DNA from: Amycolatopsis sp. QT-25
Lineage (GTDB): Bacteria > Actinomycetota > Actinomycetes > Mycobacteriales > Pseudonocardiaceae
DNA length: 64,000 nucleotides
Assembly (NCBI RefSeq): GCF_029369745.1
Contig: NZ_CP120210.1
Location: 5,890,001-5,954,000 of the forward strand
Direction of reading: 5' to 3'
The notes under the pieces are model-generated. The model was not told the DNA's origin. It saw only the letters and a program-made list of their open reading frames with translations, and made no database searches. Below are positions 1-11,277 of the stretch, piece after piece (the stretch's first letter is position 1; each line of letters begins with the position of its first letter). The translations under genes and the position numbers were made by a program.

Positions 1-2298
1 CAACGCGGCCTCGATCTTCGATCGCCACGTTCGGTCTACCCCGCCGGCCTGCGGCGCGACGGCGAAGGAGTCGACGACGGCGCCACCGAGGGTGGCCACC
101 TTCGCCCAGCGCACCTCGGCCTCGCATCGGCGCAGCGCGCCCGCGACCCGGTAGAGCAGCCCGATCCGGTTCGCGGCCCGCAGTTCGACCACGACCGTGT
201 CCTGCCCGCTCGTTTCGTCGTCGAACCAGATCACCTTCGCGCTCCCGGACGGCGTCTCGCCACCTCCGTAATCCCGTTCCTTCGCCGCGAGCCGCTGGGT
301 GAGCGGGAGCGTCCCGGCCACCGCCCGCGCGAACTGCTCGCGCAGCAGCGTGACATCGGGCAGCGAGCCGAACTTCGGCGACGCCGTGAACACGCCCGCC
401 CGTCCCCCGTCGTGCCCGCGCAGCACCGCCGCGTGGACCTCGAGCGAGTTCAGCGCGAGCACCCCGGCGGCGGGAGCCAGCAGTTCGGCGCGGGCCGGGA
501 CCGCGAGCACCACGGTCACGATCTTCCCGGCGGCGGTGATGCGCACTTCGCCACGGCCGGAGGCGACGGCTTCGGCGACGAGCTCCCGTTGCTCGGCACC
601 CATCGGCTCGGGTGGCACCGATCCCTTGCCGTGCAAGGCTTCTTCGCAACCGGACACGAGTTCGGCGAGCAACCGTGCCTTCCAGTCGGTCCACACGCCC
701 GGCCCGGTGGCCAGCGAATCGGCCGCCGTCAGCGCGTGCAGCAGTTCCAGCAGGACGGGATTCGCACCGAGCGCCCTCGTCACTCGCTGGATCGTCGCGG
801 GATCACCGATGTCCCGCCGCGTCGCGGTGTGCGGCAGCAACAGATGATGCCGGACCATTCCCGACACCAGTGCCGCCTCCGCCTCCGGCAACCCGAGCCG
901 CGCCGCCACCTGGGCACTGATCTTCGCGCCGAGTTCGGAATGGTCCGCGTCGCGGCCCTTGCCGATGTCGTGCAGCAGCGCGCCGATCAGCAGCAGATCG
1001 GGCCGCGAAACGGTGGTCGTCAGTTTCGACGCCTCGACAGTGGCACGCAGGAGATGCCGGTCGACGGTCCACGAATGCACCGGCGACCTCGGCGGGAGGT
1101 CCCGCACCGCACCCCATTCGGGGAACAGCCGCGCCCACAGCCCGGTGCGGTCCAGCGCCTCCACGGCGTCGATCAGCCCCTCACCCGCGCCGAGCAGTTC
1201 CACCAGCGCCTTGAGGGCGTCGGCGGGCCACGGCGCACGCGGTTCCGGTGCGGTTTCGGCGAGCGCCCGCAAGGTCCCGTGCGCGATGGGCTTCCGGATC
1301 CGGGCCGACGCCGCGGCGACCCGCAGCAACAGCGCGGGATCCTTGGCGGGGACCGCGTCCCGCGCCAGCGCGACCTCGTTCCCGTGCAGGACGACACCTT
1401 CGTCGAGCGGCGTCCGCACCGGCCGCCGCCCGAACCGCGCCTTGGGTGGTTCCACAGTGGACCGAAGGGCCACATCGACCGCGTACGCGATCGTCCGTCC
1501 GACACCGGAAAGCTTGCGTGCCAGGGCAAACCGGTCGGCGAACCCGAGTTCGCCCGCGACCGTCTCGGCTTCCGGCGCGCTCAGGATGTCCCGCTCCCGG
1601 CGCAGTTCGCGGCGCAACTCCGTCCGGACGTCGAGCAGCAGGCTCTTGGCCGCCCGCAGTTCCTCACCAGGCCGCGCCGTCAGCTGAGCCGCCGCCAGGG
1701 CTTCAAGGACGGCGAAGTCACGAAGCCCACCTCGGCCGTGTTTGAGATCCGGCTCGGCGGACTGCGCGATCTCACCACTGCGAGCCCAGCGCTGCCGCAC
1801 CGCGTCCGACAGTTCGCCGAGCCGTTTCCTGGCGGTCCGCCGCCACTGGTCCCGTGCCGCGGCGGCCAGCCTGGCGGTGATGTCGGCGTCCCCGGCGACA
1901 TGCCGGAGGTCGAGCAGCCCCATCGCGGTCCGTAGATCCTCGGATGCCACCTTCAGCGCCTCACCCGGCGTGCGGACCGAGTGGTCGAGGCCGATCTTGG
2001 CGTCCCACAACGGATACCAGATCGCGTCGGCGATCTCGCCGACCTTCGCGTTGCCGTTGTGCAGCAACACCAGATCGAGGTCGGAGAAGGGCACCAGTTC
2101 GCCGCGCCCGAGGCCACCGACGGCGGCCAGTGCGACACCGGGGTCGGCGGTGTCGACGCCGGCCGCCGCGGCGCCCTTGCCCAACCAGAATTCGTGGAGG
2201 TCGACGCACGCCGCCCGCAACGCGGAGGCCCCCAACCTTCCGTGCCTGCCCTCGAGCAACCGCTCGGTGGCCTTGACCAGTTCACCCCCGTCGGCCAT
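1..2298 (-). CDS. glnD: [Protein-PII] uridylyl/adenylyltransferase GlnD (3' end cut by window)
   Basis: Bifunctional nucleotidyl-transferase/-removing enzyme acting on the PII protein; last gene of amt-glnB-glnD. The ATG is at 2298 and the frame is open to base 1 (766 residues), ending in TWRSKIEAAL, so only a few C-terminal residues are missing. The N-terminal nucleotidyltransferase core shows GGLGRGE (about residues 61-67) and DLDL (73-76). An HD phosphohydrolase motif (LLHDIGKG) lies near residue 445. Two C-terminal ACT-type glutamine sensors follow; the second contains ANRIGLLYRV. In actinobacteria this enzyme usually adenylylates rather than uridylylates PII; that is family knowledge and cannot be read from this sequence. 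It starts 10 bases after the glnB stop. Confidence 0.95.
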   Translation of the reverse strand, partial: MADGGELVKATERLLEGRHGRLGASALRAACVDLHEFWLGKGAAAAGVDTADPGVALAAVGGLGRGELVPFSDLDLVLLHNGNAKVGEIADAIWYPLWDAKIGLDHSVRTPGEALKVASEDLRTAMGLLDLRHVAGDADITARLAAAARDQWRRTARKRLGELSDAVRQRWARSGEIAQSAEPDLKHGRGGLRDFAVLEALAAAQLTARPGEELRAAKSLLLDVRTELRRELRRERDILSAPEAETVAGELGFADRFALARKLSGVGRTIAYAVDVALRSTVEPPKARFGRRPVRTPLDEGVVLHGNEVALARDAVPAKDPALLLRVAAASARIRKPIAHGTLRALAETAPEPRAPWPADALKALVELLGAGEGLIDAVEALDRTGLWARLFPEWGAVRDLPPRSPVHSWTVDRHLLRATVEASKLTTTVSRPDLLLIGALLHDIGKGRDADHSELGAKISAQVAARLGLPEAEAALVSGMVRHHLLLPHTATRRDIGDPATIQRVTRALGANPVLLELLHALTAADSLATGPGVWTDWKARLLAELVSGCEEALHGKGSVPPEPMGAEQRELVAEAVASGRGEVRITAAGKIVTVVLAVPARAELLAPAAGVLALNSLEVHAAVLRGHDGGRAGVFTASPKFGSLPDVTLLREQFARAVAGTLPLTQRLAAKERDYGGGETPSGSAKVIWFDDETSGQDTVVVELRAANRIGLLYRVAGALRRCEAEVRWAKVATLGGAVVDSFAVAPQAGGVDRTWRSKIEAAL

Positions 2299-2307
2299 CC
2301 GTGCCCC

Positions 2308-4159
<1,852 letters not shown>

Positions 4160-4206
4160 CCCGGACCTGGTGCGTTCTGCCCGGTCGCGAAACCTCGTGG
4201 TCGAAT

Positions 4207-5073
4207 ATGTCCATGAACGCGCGTGTATCCGGCCATGACCCGTTGCCACCGGAGATCGTCCGGTCGTTGCGGTGTTCGGTCTGCGGTGACCCGGTCGGGG
4301 CAGCCGATCGCACGGTGCGTTGCGGGAGAGGCCACTCGTTCGACGTAGCGAAGCAGGGTTATGTCAATCTTCTGCACGCGCGCATCCCGGCCGGCACCGC
4401 GGACACGGCGCCGATGGTCGCGGCTCGCGTCGACCTCCTGTCCTCAGGTGCTTATCTGCCGCTCGCCGACGCCCTCGCGAAGGTGGCTTCGGGGCATGTC
4501 GGGAGCGGGCTGGTCATCGACGCCGGTGCGGGCACGGGGTACTACCTCGCGCACGTGCTCGACGCCGTCCCGGCCGCGTACGGACTGGCGCTCGACGTCT
4601 CGGCCGTCGCTCTGCGCCGGGCCGCCCGCGCGCACACGCGCGCGGGCGCGGCCGTGTGGAACCTGTGGGAGCCCTGGCCGGTGGCGGATTCGAGCGCGTC
4701 ACTGATCCTCAACGTCTTCGCGCCCCGCAACGCTCCGCAGTTCCACCGCGTCCTGACCGCGGACGGCCTGCTGGTCGTCGCGACGCCGAACCCCGGGCAC
4801 CTCGGGGAATTGGGCGACCTGGTGCTCTCCGTCGACAGCGGCAAGGACGCGCGGCTGGAGGACACCCTCGGCGAGCACTTCACCCGGGTGGAGCGGCACG
4901 ATGTCACCCAGCGGGTGACCTTGTCGCCCGAGCGGATCCGCCAGGTCGTCGAGATGGGGCCGAGCGCGTATCACCTCCACCGCGACGGACGCCGGGAACG
5001 GCTCGACGCGATCAGCGAGCCGGTCGAGGTCACCACCTCGTTCGGCGTCACGCTGTACCGGCCGGTGTCCTGA
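4207..5073 (+). CDS. Putative 23S rRNA (guanine-N1)-methyltransferase (RlmA family)
   Basis: 288-residue SAM-dependent methyltransferase. The N-terminus has a zinc-ribbon pattern (CSVCGDP...CGRGHSFDVAKQGYVNLL), the hallmark of RlmA(I)/RlmA(II), which methylate G745 or G748 of 23S rRNA. The Rossmann SAM motif IDAGAGTGYYL follows at about residues 100-110, and LNVFAPRNAPQFHRVL is the conserved catalytic-domain stretch. The start is ATG 4207; a second ATG at 4213 is equally possible. Members can confer macrolide resistance (TlrB), but housekeeping rRNA modification is the safer reading. Its stop overlaps the start of the next gene by one base (TGATG), indicating coupling. Confidence 0.85.
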   Translation: MSMNARVSGHDPLPPEIVRSLRCSVCGDPVGAADRTVRCGRGHSFDVAKQGYVNLLHARIPAGTADTAPMVAARVDLLSSGAYLPLADALAKVASGHVGSGLVIDAGAGTGYYLAHVLDAVPAAYGLALDVSAVALRRAARAHTRAGAAVWNLWEPWPVADSSASLILNVFAPRNAPQFHRVLTADGLLVVATPNPGHLGELGDLVLSVDSGKDARLEDTLGEHFTRVERHDVTQRVTLSPERIRQVVEMGPSAYHLHRDGRRERLDAISEPVEVTTSFGVTLYRPVS

Positions 5074-5687
5074 TGGAGGCATCCGCGACGCTGCTCGCCG
5101 ACGCCGCCTGGGTCCGCGCCCGCATCGGTGGCGCGGCGAAGCTCTACGGCTGCTCCCGGCCCGAGGTGCTCGGCACGATCTGGTGGTACTCGTTGTCTTC
5201 GGTCCTCGTCGCCCCTTCCCTCGAATCGCTCGTCCGTGGTGAGCCGCTGGATCCTTCGCTCGACGCCGTCACCATCGATCTCCTCCCCGACGGGCGCTTC
5301 ACCGGGGCTCGATCGTCACGGGTCCTCCCCGGCGGTCTCGCCGAACTCGGCGCCGCGTTCGCCGGAACGCTGGGCACGGCGATCGGCACGATCTCGGCCG
5401 TCACCGGGGCGAATCCGCGCGCGCTGGGCGCGATCGCGACGGATTCGATCGGCAACCGCCTGCTGTGGACCGGCGACACCGGACGGGCGGTCGCGCTGGC
5501 GGCGCCGCTCGTGGCCGCGATCGGACTCGGCATGCCGGCGCCGCGATTCACCCGGATCGGGCGGAACACCGTGGTGCGCCGTGCTTCCTGCTGCCTGATC
5601 TACGAGGCGGGCAACCCGAAGTGCACCAGTTGCCCCCGGCAGACCCCGGAAGAACGAGACCGGCGCCTCCGCGGGACTCTCGGCTGA
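5073..5687 (+). CDS. FhuF-like (2Fe-2S) protein
   Basis: 204-residue protein of the ferric-iron-reductase/FhuF-like class. The C-terminus carries the cysteine pattern CC-x10-C-x2-C (CCLIYEAGNPKCTSCPR), the unusual 2Fe-2S ligand set of FhuF-type siderophore reductases. The rest is alanine/glycine-rich, with a GTIWWY segment near residue 32. It is translationally coupled to the rRNA methyltransferase gene (TGATG), not to a siderophore locus, so the substrate is unknown. The next gene downstream is convergent, and a perfect 24-bp-arm palindrome lies between them. Confidence 0.7.
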   Translation: MEASATLLADAAWVRARIGGAAKLYGCSRPEVLGTIWWYSLSSVLVAPSLESLVRGEPLDPSLDAVTIDLLPDGRFTGARSSRVLPGGLAELGAAFAGTLGTAIGTISAVTGANPRALGAIATDSIGNRLLWTGDTGRAVALAAPLVAAIGLGMPAPRFTRIGRNTVVRRASCCLIYEAGNPKCTSCPRQTPEERDRRLRGTLG

Positions 5688-5714
5688 CACTTGGATTTCC
5701 CCTGCCGGTGCAAG

Positions 5715-5767
5715 TCCGTGAAGGCCTCCTTGAGGGACTCTGGGTCCCTCAAGGAGGCCTTCACGGA
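5715..5767. repeat. Perfect inverted repeat, class A (24-bp arms), convergent intergenic
   Basis: Left arm 5715-5738 and right arm 5744-5767 are exact reverse complements around a 5-base loop. The core is TGAAGGCCTCC-TTGAGGGAC. It lies between convergent stops at 5687 and 5863, so it probably acts as a bidirectional terminator. The same core recurs at 62545-62601 and, interrupted by an insertion sequence, at 56802-58110. Confidence 0.9.
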
Positions 5768-5862
5768 TCAACGATCGGCAGGACACGCCCTTGGGAGCCG
5801 ATCGTGAGGTGGTTTCGACACCGGCGTGATCGGCTCCCGACGTCAGTCCGCCCCCTGAGGCG

Positions 5863-7980
5863 TCACTCCGCCGCGGTGCTCACCGTGAACGGCAGCCACT
5901 GCACGGTGACCCCGTTCGCCGGGGAGACCGGCATCCGCCAGTTCTGGCAGCCGCGACCGGGGATCCGGTCCCAGATGAACAGCGGTGTTCCCTGGACCGC
6001 GGTGCAGCCCTGATCCAGCAGCTTGCCCGCGTTCTGGACGGCGTACCGGTACACCCCCGTGCCGACCGTCTGCGGTTCGATCGTCCACTTCTGGCACGCG
6101 CCCGCGACCCGGTCGTAGGTGGTCACCGGGTTCCCGCCAGCCGTATGGCAGCCGGTGTTGTCCAAGACCTGCCCGGAATGCTTGGCACGGAACTGGTAGA
6201 AGCCGTCACCGGTGCCCCACGGGAAGAACTTCTGGCAGTCCGCGCCGTTCGACGGCCACTGCTGCACCTTGGTCCCGTTGTTCCAGCCGCACGCGGCGAC
6301 ATCGGCGTAGAGCCCGCTCGACACCGCCTGCAGGGAGACCCAGGCGTCGTCGCCGAACTCCTCACCGGGGTCGAACGTGGTGGCCCGGAACCGGTAGCTG
6401 TGGTTTTCCCGCAACAGTCCCGGCGGCACCGTCCAGGTCGCGGCGGTACCGGAGGGAACGTTCCACTGCCAGTAGTCCCCGATCATCGTTTCGCCTTCAT
6501 AGACGTAGAAAACCGCTGTGACGCTGCCGCCGTCGGGGTCCGTCGGCGTGAAGCGCAGCGTCGGGGTGAGGGATTTCGTGTGGGTGACGCCGCCGATGTC
6601 GACGCGGTCCGAGATGTCGTGCCCGGCGGCGGGATTCGGCCGCTGGTTCCGGTAGGTCACCTCGAGGTACGGTGACTTGCCGCCCTCGCCGGAGGAGAAC
6701 TTCTTCCAGCCGAAGGAATCCGACTCGTTCTCCGCCTTCAGCACCATCGATCCGGTGGTGACCCCCGAACCGGCCCAGGCACCGACCAGGTTCCCGATCG
6801 GGGTCCGGACCCAGTCGGCCGCACAGGCCACGCTGTAGCCGCGGGTCGCGTTCGTCGTCGCCCATCGCGTGCGGGGCGGCGGCTGGTTCGCCCAGCGAGT
6901 GCCCGTGTCGGCGGGCGACGAGTCCCAGATCTCCCAGTTGCGCGGTGAGCAGGAGTAGGAATGGTTGCCCCACAACGACAACGTGGCCGACTCGATCGCG
7001 GCGCCGCGGAACCGCGCCACGTCGAAGTGGAGATACGACCGGGCTTTCGTGGCTCCCCCGTCGTAGGTGCCGATGCGGAGTTCGGTGGCACCGGACTGGT
7101 CGGTGGCCGCGATGTTCGACTGCGTGAAGGTGTCGAAGTTCGTCCACACCGAGACACCCGGATCGACGATCACCGGATAGGACCGCGCCGGGTCGGCGAA
7201 GTACCCCGCGTCCGGCGCCACGTTCAGGCCGAGCGTTCCGCGTTCCTTGGCGGACACCACTTTCCCGACCTTCACCTTCGCGACGGGGTCGCCGCTGCGC
7301 TGGTCGATGCGCGAGTCCCACATCTCGGCGGCGGGCACGCTGCCCACCACCGCGCCGGACGCCGTGACCAGCTGGGTGTTCCCGTCCGCGTCGGTACGCG
7401 GCGTGAGCCCGGTGGCCCGCAGCGGGAGCGTGAACTTCAGCGCGCGATCGGGACGGCGCTTGACGACGAAGAACTGTTCGAAGCCGGTCCGCGTGGCCTC
7501 GACCCGCAGGTCGACGCCGGGCTGGACCTCCGGATAGGTGGCCGTCTCGCCGGCCAGCACCGGTTCGGGCAGGGCGCCGGGGTACCGCAGGGCGACCTTG
7601 CCGTCCCGGCTCTGCACGGTGGCGAGATCCCCGCTCCCGGCGCTCGCGCCGGCCAGCACGAGTTCGCGTGGATGCGCCTTCGGCCGGATGAGCCCGTCCG
7701 CGCTCTTCTCCAGCGTCAGGTCGACAGGCACCCAGTCGCCACCCCGGCGGACGTGCACCGGACCTCCGTGCACCCGGGTGGTGCGGGAGCCGTCGGGATT
7801 GGCGAACGTGACCGAGTTCTCGGTGCGTTCCGAGCGCATCTCGACCGGTTCGTGCCGCGAACGCGCCACGGTTTCGGGCGACGTCGCTTGCGCCGGGGCG
7901 GTGAACACGGCGGTCCCGGCCAGGCAAGCGGCGAGAAGCACGAGGCCCCGCCGCGGATTTCTTCGAATTTCGGCTTGCAC
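5863..7980 (-). CDS. Secreted DNRLRE-domain protein with C-terminal ricin-like region
   Basis: 705 residues from GTG 7980 (GGGGAGA ribosome site). A Sec signal peptide is clear: RRNPRRG, a hydrophobic run LVLLAACLAGTAVF, then AQA-T cleavage near residue 32. Residues about 50-270 resemble the beta-rich leader that precedes RHS/YD-repeat proteins. Residues about 280-460 form a DNRLRE-type module (WTNFDTFTQS, ELRIGTYDGG, RSYLHFDV). A short fibronectin-like segment follows. The last 130 residues have ricin/carbohydrate-binding character, with repeated Cys and QKW/QNW motifs. No RHS repeats or toxin domain follow, so this looks like a free-standing exoprotein or the front part of such a system. 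Confidence 0.75.
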   Translation of the reverse strand: MQAEIRRNPRRGLVLLAACLAGTAVFTAPAQATSPETVARSRHEPVEMRSERTENSVTFANPDGSRTTRVHGGPVHVRRGGDWVPVDLTLEKSADGLIRPKAHPRELVLAGASAGSGDLATVQSRDGKVALRYPGALPEPVLAGETATYPEVQPGVDLRVEATRTGFEQFFVVKRRPDRALKFTLPLRATGLTPRTDADGNTQLVTASGAVVGSVPAAEMWDSRIDQRSGDPVAKVKVGKVVSAKERGTLGLNVAPDAGYFADPARSYPVIVDPGVSVWTNFDTFTQSNIAATDQSGATELRIGTYDGGATKARSYLHFDVARFRGAAIESATLSLWGNHSYSCSPRNWEIWDSSPADTGTRWANQPPPRTRWATTNATRGYSVACAADWVRTPIGNLVGAWAGSGVTTGSMVLKAENESDSFGWKKFSSGEGGKSPYLEVTYRNQRPNPAAGHDISDRVDIGGVTHTKSLTPTLRFTPTDPDGGSVTAVFYVYEGETMIGDYWQWNVPSGTAATWTVPPGLLRENHSYRFRATTFDPGEEFGDDAWVSLQAVSSGLYADVAACGWNNGTKVQQWPSNGADCQKFFPWGTGDGFYQFRAKHSGQVLDNTGCHTAGGNPVTTYDRVAGACQKWTIEPQTVGTGVYRYAVQNAGKLLDQGCTAVQGTPLFIWDRIPGRGCQNWRMPVSPANGVTVQWLPFTVSTAAE

Positions 7981-8087
7981 TTCGGTCTCCCCAGCTGGTG
8001 GATGAAGTTGACATGTGGCTTACGCATGTCACACCACGAGGGTTGCCCGCCGCTCGAAAAAATCCGGCCGCGTGAGAAGGTGGCGGT

Positions 8088-8264
8088 ATGGCCAAACCGA
8101 CGCCGCTGCAGATCAGGAACATCGTCATGGCACTGCTCATGGCGGGTGCCCTGGTGTGGAACCTGTCCATCGGCGGCGCGGTGTGGCTCACCGCGATCTT
8201 CTCGGCCGGGATCGTCCTCTCACTGTTCTCCGCGTATCTGAACCGGCCCGGCGCGCGCTCCTGA
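8088..8264 (+). CDS. Small two-helix membrane protein
   Basis: 58-residue protein starting ATG GCC AAA CCG, with a GAGAAGG-like ribosome site. Two hydrophobic segments (about residues 11-28 and 31-50) are separated by a short turn (NLSIGG); basic residues sit at both ends. GC at third codon positions is very high, supporting real coding. No family function is recognised. It is divergent from the secreted protein gene and ends 10 bases before the convergent allantoicase stop. Confidence 0.7.
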   Translation: MAKPTPLQIRNIVMALLMAGALVWNLSIGGAVWLTAIFSAGIVLSLFSAYLNRPGARS

Positions 8265-8273
8265 CCCCGCGTT

Positions 8274-9290
8274 TCAAGAACGCGCGGCCTCGAAGCGCGA
8301 CGCAAGGTCAGCGTGGCCTCGATCGGTCAGCGCGCCGAAGAGACGCAGGCGCGCCATCCCGCCGTCGGGGTAGATGTCGAGCCGGACCTCGGTCACCTCG
8401 GGCCCCGGGTCGAGCGCGAACCGGTGCCGGGTGTCCGGTTGCAGACGCGTCTTCGGCAGCAGCTCGGTCCATGCGCCGTCACCGTCCCGGCCGCGCAGCG
8501 CCGCCCAACCCGGCGCGTTGCCCTTGAGGTTGCTGTTGTCCAGTTCGGCGAACCGGACGACACCCGCGCCGGCGAGCCGCACCGTGACCCAGTCGTTCCC
8601 GTCGTCCCGGCGCCGCGCGGTCTCCCAGCCTTCGGCCTGATGCGCGGCGAGCCCTGGCGAGAAGAGGTTGCCGGGCGAGGAATAGAACATGTCGCTGCAT
8701 CCGGTGACCACCGCGCCGTTCTCCAGCGCGGCGAGGTCGAGGGCACCGCGATCGAGCAGGCGAGGGTCCGGGATCGGCGTGCCGTGCACGCGCAGCCGGG
8801 CCACGCCACCGTCCGGGTGCATGGTCAGCCGGACGTGCGTGTAGCGCTTGCTCCCGCCGATCTCGAAGAAGTTCTCCGTGTGCCCCGCCGCCGCGCCGCG
8901 GTTCACCAGCACGTCCCAGTCCATTCCGGACAGTTCGGCGGCGCTGGGATAGCCGTCGACGGCGCACGCCTCCACCGAGACGAACGGCGGGTAGTTGCCC
9001 TTGAAGAACGCGGTGTCCACGATGACGCCGGCGATCGCTCCCGCCAGGCCGAGCCGGACGACGGCCTGGTCGTCGCCGGGCTCGCGGTGCCGCCGGGTCT
9101 CCCAGCCGTCGTAGACCTGCCCCTTGGGCCCGAAGGTCTCCGTCCGGTGCACGGGTACCCAGGGGTTGACCAGGTTCTCCTTCTCGGCGAACAACTCGTC
9201 CGTCGCCCACATCACGGTCCCGCCGAACCTGCGCGAGGCCAGATCGGGCCGGGCTGTCCACTCAGGACGGTCCGTCACGGCATCCTCCAT
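8274..9290 (-). CDS. alc: Allantoicase
   Basis: 338 residues. Hydrolyses allantoate to ureidoglycolate and urea in purine catabolism. Two tandem allantoicase (jelly-roll) repeats are visible: residues about 15-165 ([30 protein letters not shown]) and 190-335 ([47 protein letters not shown]). ATG 9290 has AGGAG upstream; an alternative GTG at 9278 has GGAGG upstream and would overlap the allB stop as GTGA. Either way it is translationally coupled to allB. Confidence 0.93.
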   Translation of the reverse strand: MEDAVTDRPEWTARPDLASRRFGGTVMWATDELFAEKENLVNPWVPVHRTETFGPKGQVYDGWETRRHREPGDDQAVVRLGLAGAIAGVIVDTAFFKGNYPPFVSVEACAVDGYPSAAELSGMDWDVLVNRGAAAGHTENFFEIGGSKRYTHVRLTMHPDGGVARLRVHGTPIPDPRLLDRGALDLAALENGAVVTGCSDMFYSSPGNLFSPGLAAHQAEGWETARRRDDGNDWVTVRLAGAGVVRFAELDNSNLKGNAPGWAALRGRDGDGAWTELLPKTRLQPDTRHRFALDPGPEVTEVRLDIYPDGGMARLRLFGALTDRGHADLASRFEAARS

Positions 9291-10621
9291 CTCAGCTCCT
9301 CTCCCCGGGTCAGCAGAACGCCTGCCGGGTCTTCGCCGGTGATCTCCTCACCGCGCAGCCAGGTGCTCCGGACGACACCGGCGAGCGGCCGTCCGTGGTA
9401 GGCGCTGACCGGGTTGCGGTGCTTCAACTTCGCGACGTCGACGACGAAGGCCTCGTCGGGGGCGAACACGCTGAAATCGGCGTCATAGCCCGGAGCGAGG
9501 TGACCTTTGCGGCGCAGGCCCGCCTGCGCGGCCGGATGCCCGGCCATCCAGCGGACGACGTCGGTGAGGGCGAATCCACGCTGCCGCGCCTGGGTCCAGA
9601 CGGCGGGCAGACCGAGTTGCAGACCGGCGATCCCACCCCAGGCGAGTCCGAAATCGCCGCTGTCGAAGCGTTTCAGCTCCGGGGTGCACGGCGAATGGTC
9701 GGTCACCACGCAGTCGATGACGCCGTCGGCGAGGCCCTGCCACAGCAGTTCACGGTTCTCGGCCTCGCGGATCGGCGGGCAGCACTTGAACTGCGTGGCG
9801 CCGTCGCCGATCTCCTCCGCGGTGAAACTCAGGTAGTGCGGGCAGGTCTCGGCGGTCAGCCGGACGCCGTCGCGCCGCGCGCTCTCGACCATCGGCAGCG
9901 CGTCCGAAGAGGACAGGTGCAGGATGTGCGCGCGCACACCGGTCTTCCTCGCCAGCTCGATGACCTGCGCGATCGCCACGTTCTCCGCACCGCGTGGACG
10001 CGAGCGCAGGAAGTCGCCGTACTTCTCGCCGTGCGGGTCGGGCGCGTGCTCGATCGCGTCGGAGTCCTCCGCGTGCACGATGATCATGCCGTCGAAGGTC
10101 CGCAGTTCGGTCATCGCCTCTTCGAGTCCTCGCGCGTCCAGCGGCGGGAACTCGTCGACACCGGAATGCAGCAGGAAGGACTTGAAACCGAACACCCCGG
10201 CCTCGTGCAGCCCGCGCAGCTCCGCGAGGTTGCCGGGAATCGCCCCACCCCAGAACCCGACGTCGACGTGCACCCGCCCCTCGGCGGTCTTGCGCTTCAC
10301 CTCCAGCGCCGCGACGTCGACCGTCGGCGGCAGGCTGTTCAACGGCATGTCCACGATCGTGGTCACCCCGCCGGCCGCCGCCGCGCGCGTCGCCGAGGCG
10401 AAACCCTCCCATTCGGTCCGGCCCGGATCGTTGACGTGCACATGGGTGTCCACGAGACCCGGCAGCAGGACGACGTCCTCGCCGAGTTCGAGCACCCGGT
10501 CGCCGTCCAGGGCGGCTCCGGCGGGCTCCACCGCGACGACGCGGCCCTCGTCGACACCGACGGTCGCGGGCACTTCCCCGGCAGCCGTCACCGCTCGCGC
10601 GGCCCTGATCACCAAGTCCAT
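9275..10621 (-). CDS. allB: Allantoinase
   Basis: 448-residue cyclic amidohydrolase that opens allantoin to allantoate. Binuclear-metal motifs are in order: DTHVHVN (about residue 58), the carbamylated-lysine stretch [31 protein letters not shown] and VVTDHSPC. First gene of the allB-alc operon. A 15-bp perfect palindrome lies 14 bases upstream of the start and is the likely operator. Confidence 0.95.
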   Translation of the reverse strand: MDLVIRAARAVTAAGEVPATVGVDEGRVVAVEPAGAALDGDRVLELGEDVVLLPGLVDTHVHVNDPGRTEWEGFASATRAAAAGGVTTIVDMPLNSLPPTVDVAALEVKRKTAEGRVHVDVGFWGGAIPGNLAELRGLHEAGVFGFKSFLLHSGVDEFPPLDARGLEEAMTELRTFDGMIIVHAEDSDAIEHAPDPHGEKYGDFLRSRPRGAENVAIAQVIELARKTGVRAHILHLSSSDALPMVESARRDGVRLTAETCPHYLSFTAEEIGDGATQFKCCPPIREAENRELLWQGLADGVIDCVVTDHSPCTPELKRFDSGDFGLAWGGIAGLQLGLPAVWTQARQRGFALTDVVRWMAGHPAAQAGLRRKGHLAPGYDADFSVFAPDEAFVVDVAKLKHRNPVSAYHGRPLAGVVRSTWLRGEEITGEDPAGVLLTRGEELRWRMP

Positions 10622-10635
10622 CTAGAGCCTCCAAC

Positions 10636-10650
10636 TTCCACTCAGTGGAA
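10636..10650. promoter_or_regulatory. 15-bp palindrome, candidate IclR/AllR operator of allB-alc
   Basis: TTCCAC-TCA-GTGGAA is a perfect 15-bp inverted repeat between allB (minus) and the regulator gene at 10726 (plus). The same layout, TTCTGC-ATA-GCGGAA, occurs at 31171-31185 between malate synthase and the IclR gene. Confidence 0.6.
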
Positions 10651-10725
10651 TCGAGGTTTCGCACTCCGACATTAACTTCGGCCACCCCGCTCGTCAACGA
10701 GCCCTGGCGGCGCTACCTTCCTTGA

Positions 10726-11205
10726 GTGCAGTTGGAAGCCGAATTCACCAGCGAACCGTTCCACGGCGAGGGCCCGCCACCCGCGCATGCCGTCAAAGCC
10801 CGCGACACCGCGGAGGACGCGGGCCTGTCCACCGACTTCGGCCCGCTCGGCACCCTCGTCCGCGGCGACGCCGACGCCCTGCTCGACGCGCTCCCCGCCA
10901 TCGCCAGGGCGGCACTGGACGGCGGCGCGACCCGCGTGACCCTCCAGCTCCGCCAGGTCGGCGACGACCGGACCGAGCCGGCCGCCGAACTGCACAGCGC
11001 GCTGTCCCGGCTCATCGGCGACGTCGAACGCGAACTCGGCGGCAGACTCCACACCCTCGACCGCGCCGCCAAGCAGCGCGCGGTGCGACTGCTCAAGGAA
11101 CGCGGCGCGTTCGGCCTCCGCAAATCGGTGTCGACCGTCGCCGAGGCGCTGGGGGTCACGAGGTTCACGGTCTACAACTACCTCAACCGCGACCAAGACT
11201 GCTGA
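10726..11205 (+). CDS. MTH1187/thiamine-binding-like domain fused to a helix-turn-helix
   Basis: 159 residues from GTG 10726. The first ~75 residues (MQLEAEFTSEPF..., AARALDGGATRVTLQLRQ) resemble the small ferredoxin-like MTH1187/YkoF ligand-binding fold. The last ~45 residues are a helix-turn-helix (STVAEALGVTRFTVYNYLN). It sits between allB (divergent) and uraD (same strand), so a purine-ligand-sensing local regulator is the natural guess; the ligand is not known. There is no good ribosome site, so the message may be leaderless. Confidence 0.7.
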   Translation: MQLEAEFTSEPFHGEGPPPAHAVKARDTAEDAGLSTDFGPLGTLVRGDADALLDALPAIARAALDGGATRVTLQLRQVGDDRTEPAAELHSALSRLIGDVERELGGRLHTLDRAAKQRAVRLLKERGAFGLRKSVSTVAEALGVTRFTVYNYLNRDQDC

Positions 11206-11242
11206 AACATTCCCCAAGCATGGCTGTTTCAACAAAATGTTG
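11203..11242 (+). promoter_or_regulatory. Candidate operator of the uraD-uraH-urate oxidase operon
   Basis: Two overlapping inverted repeats lie just before uraD: TGAAACA (11203-11209) with TGTTTCA (11225-11231), and CAACA-AAA-TGTTG (11230-11242). The first begins inside the stop region of the regulator gene. Binding protein unknown; the adjacent HTH fusion protein is the first candidate. Confidence 0.5.
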
Positions 11243-11277
11243 ACGACGACGGAAGCGTCGCCGTACCGTCGGTTCCC

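Noticed and set aside
412-1935. 507-codon plus-strand frame
   Set aside because: Antisense to glnD, whose minus-strand frame carries nucleotidyltransferase, HD and ACT motifs.
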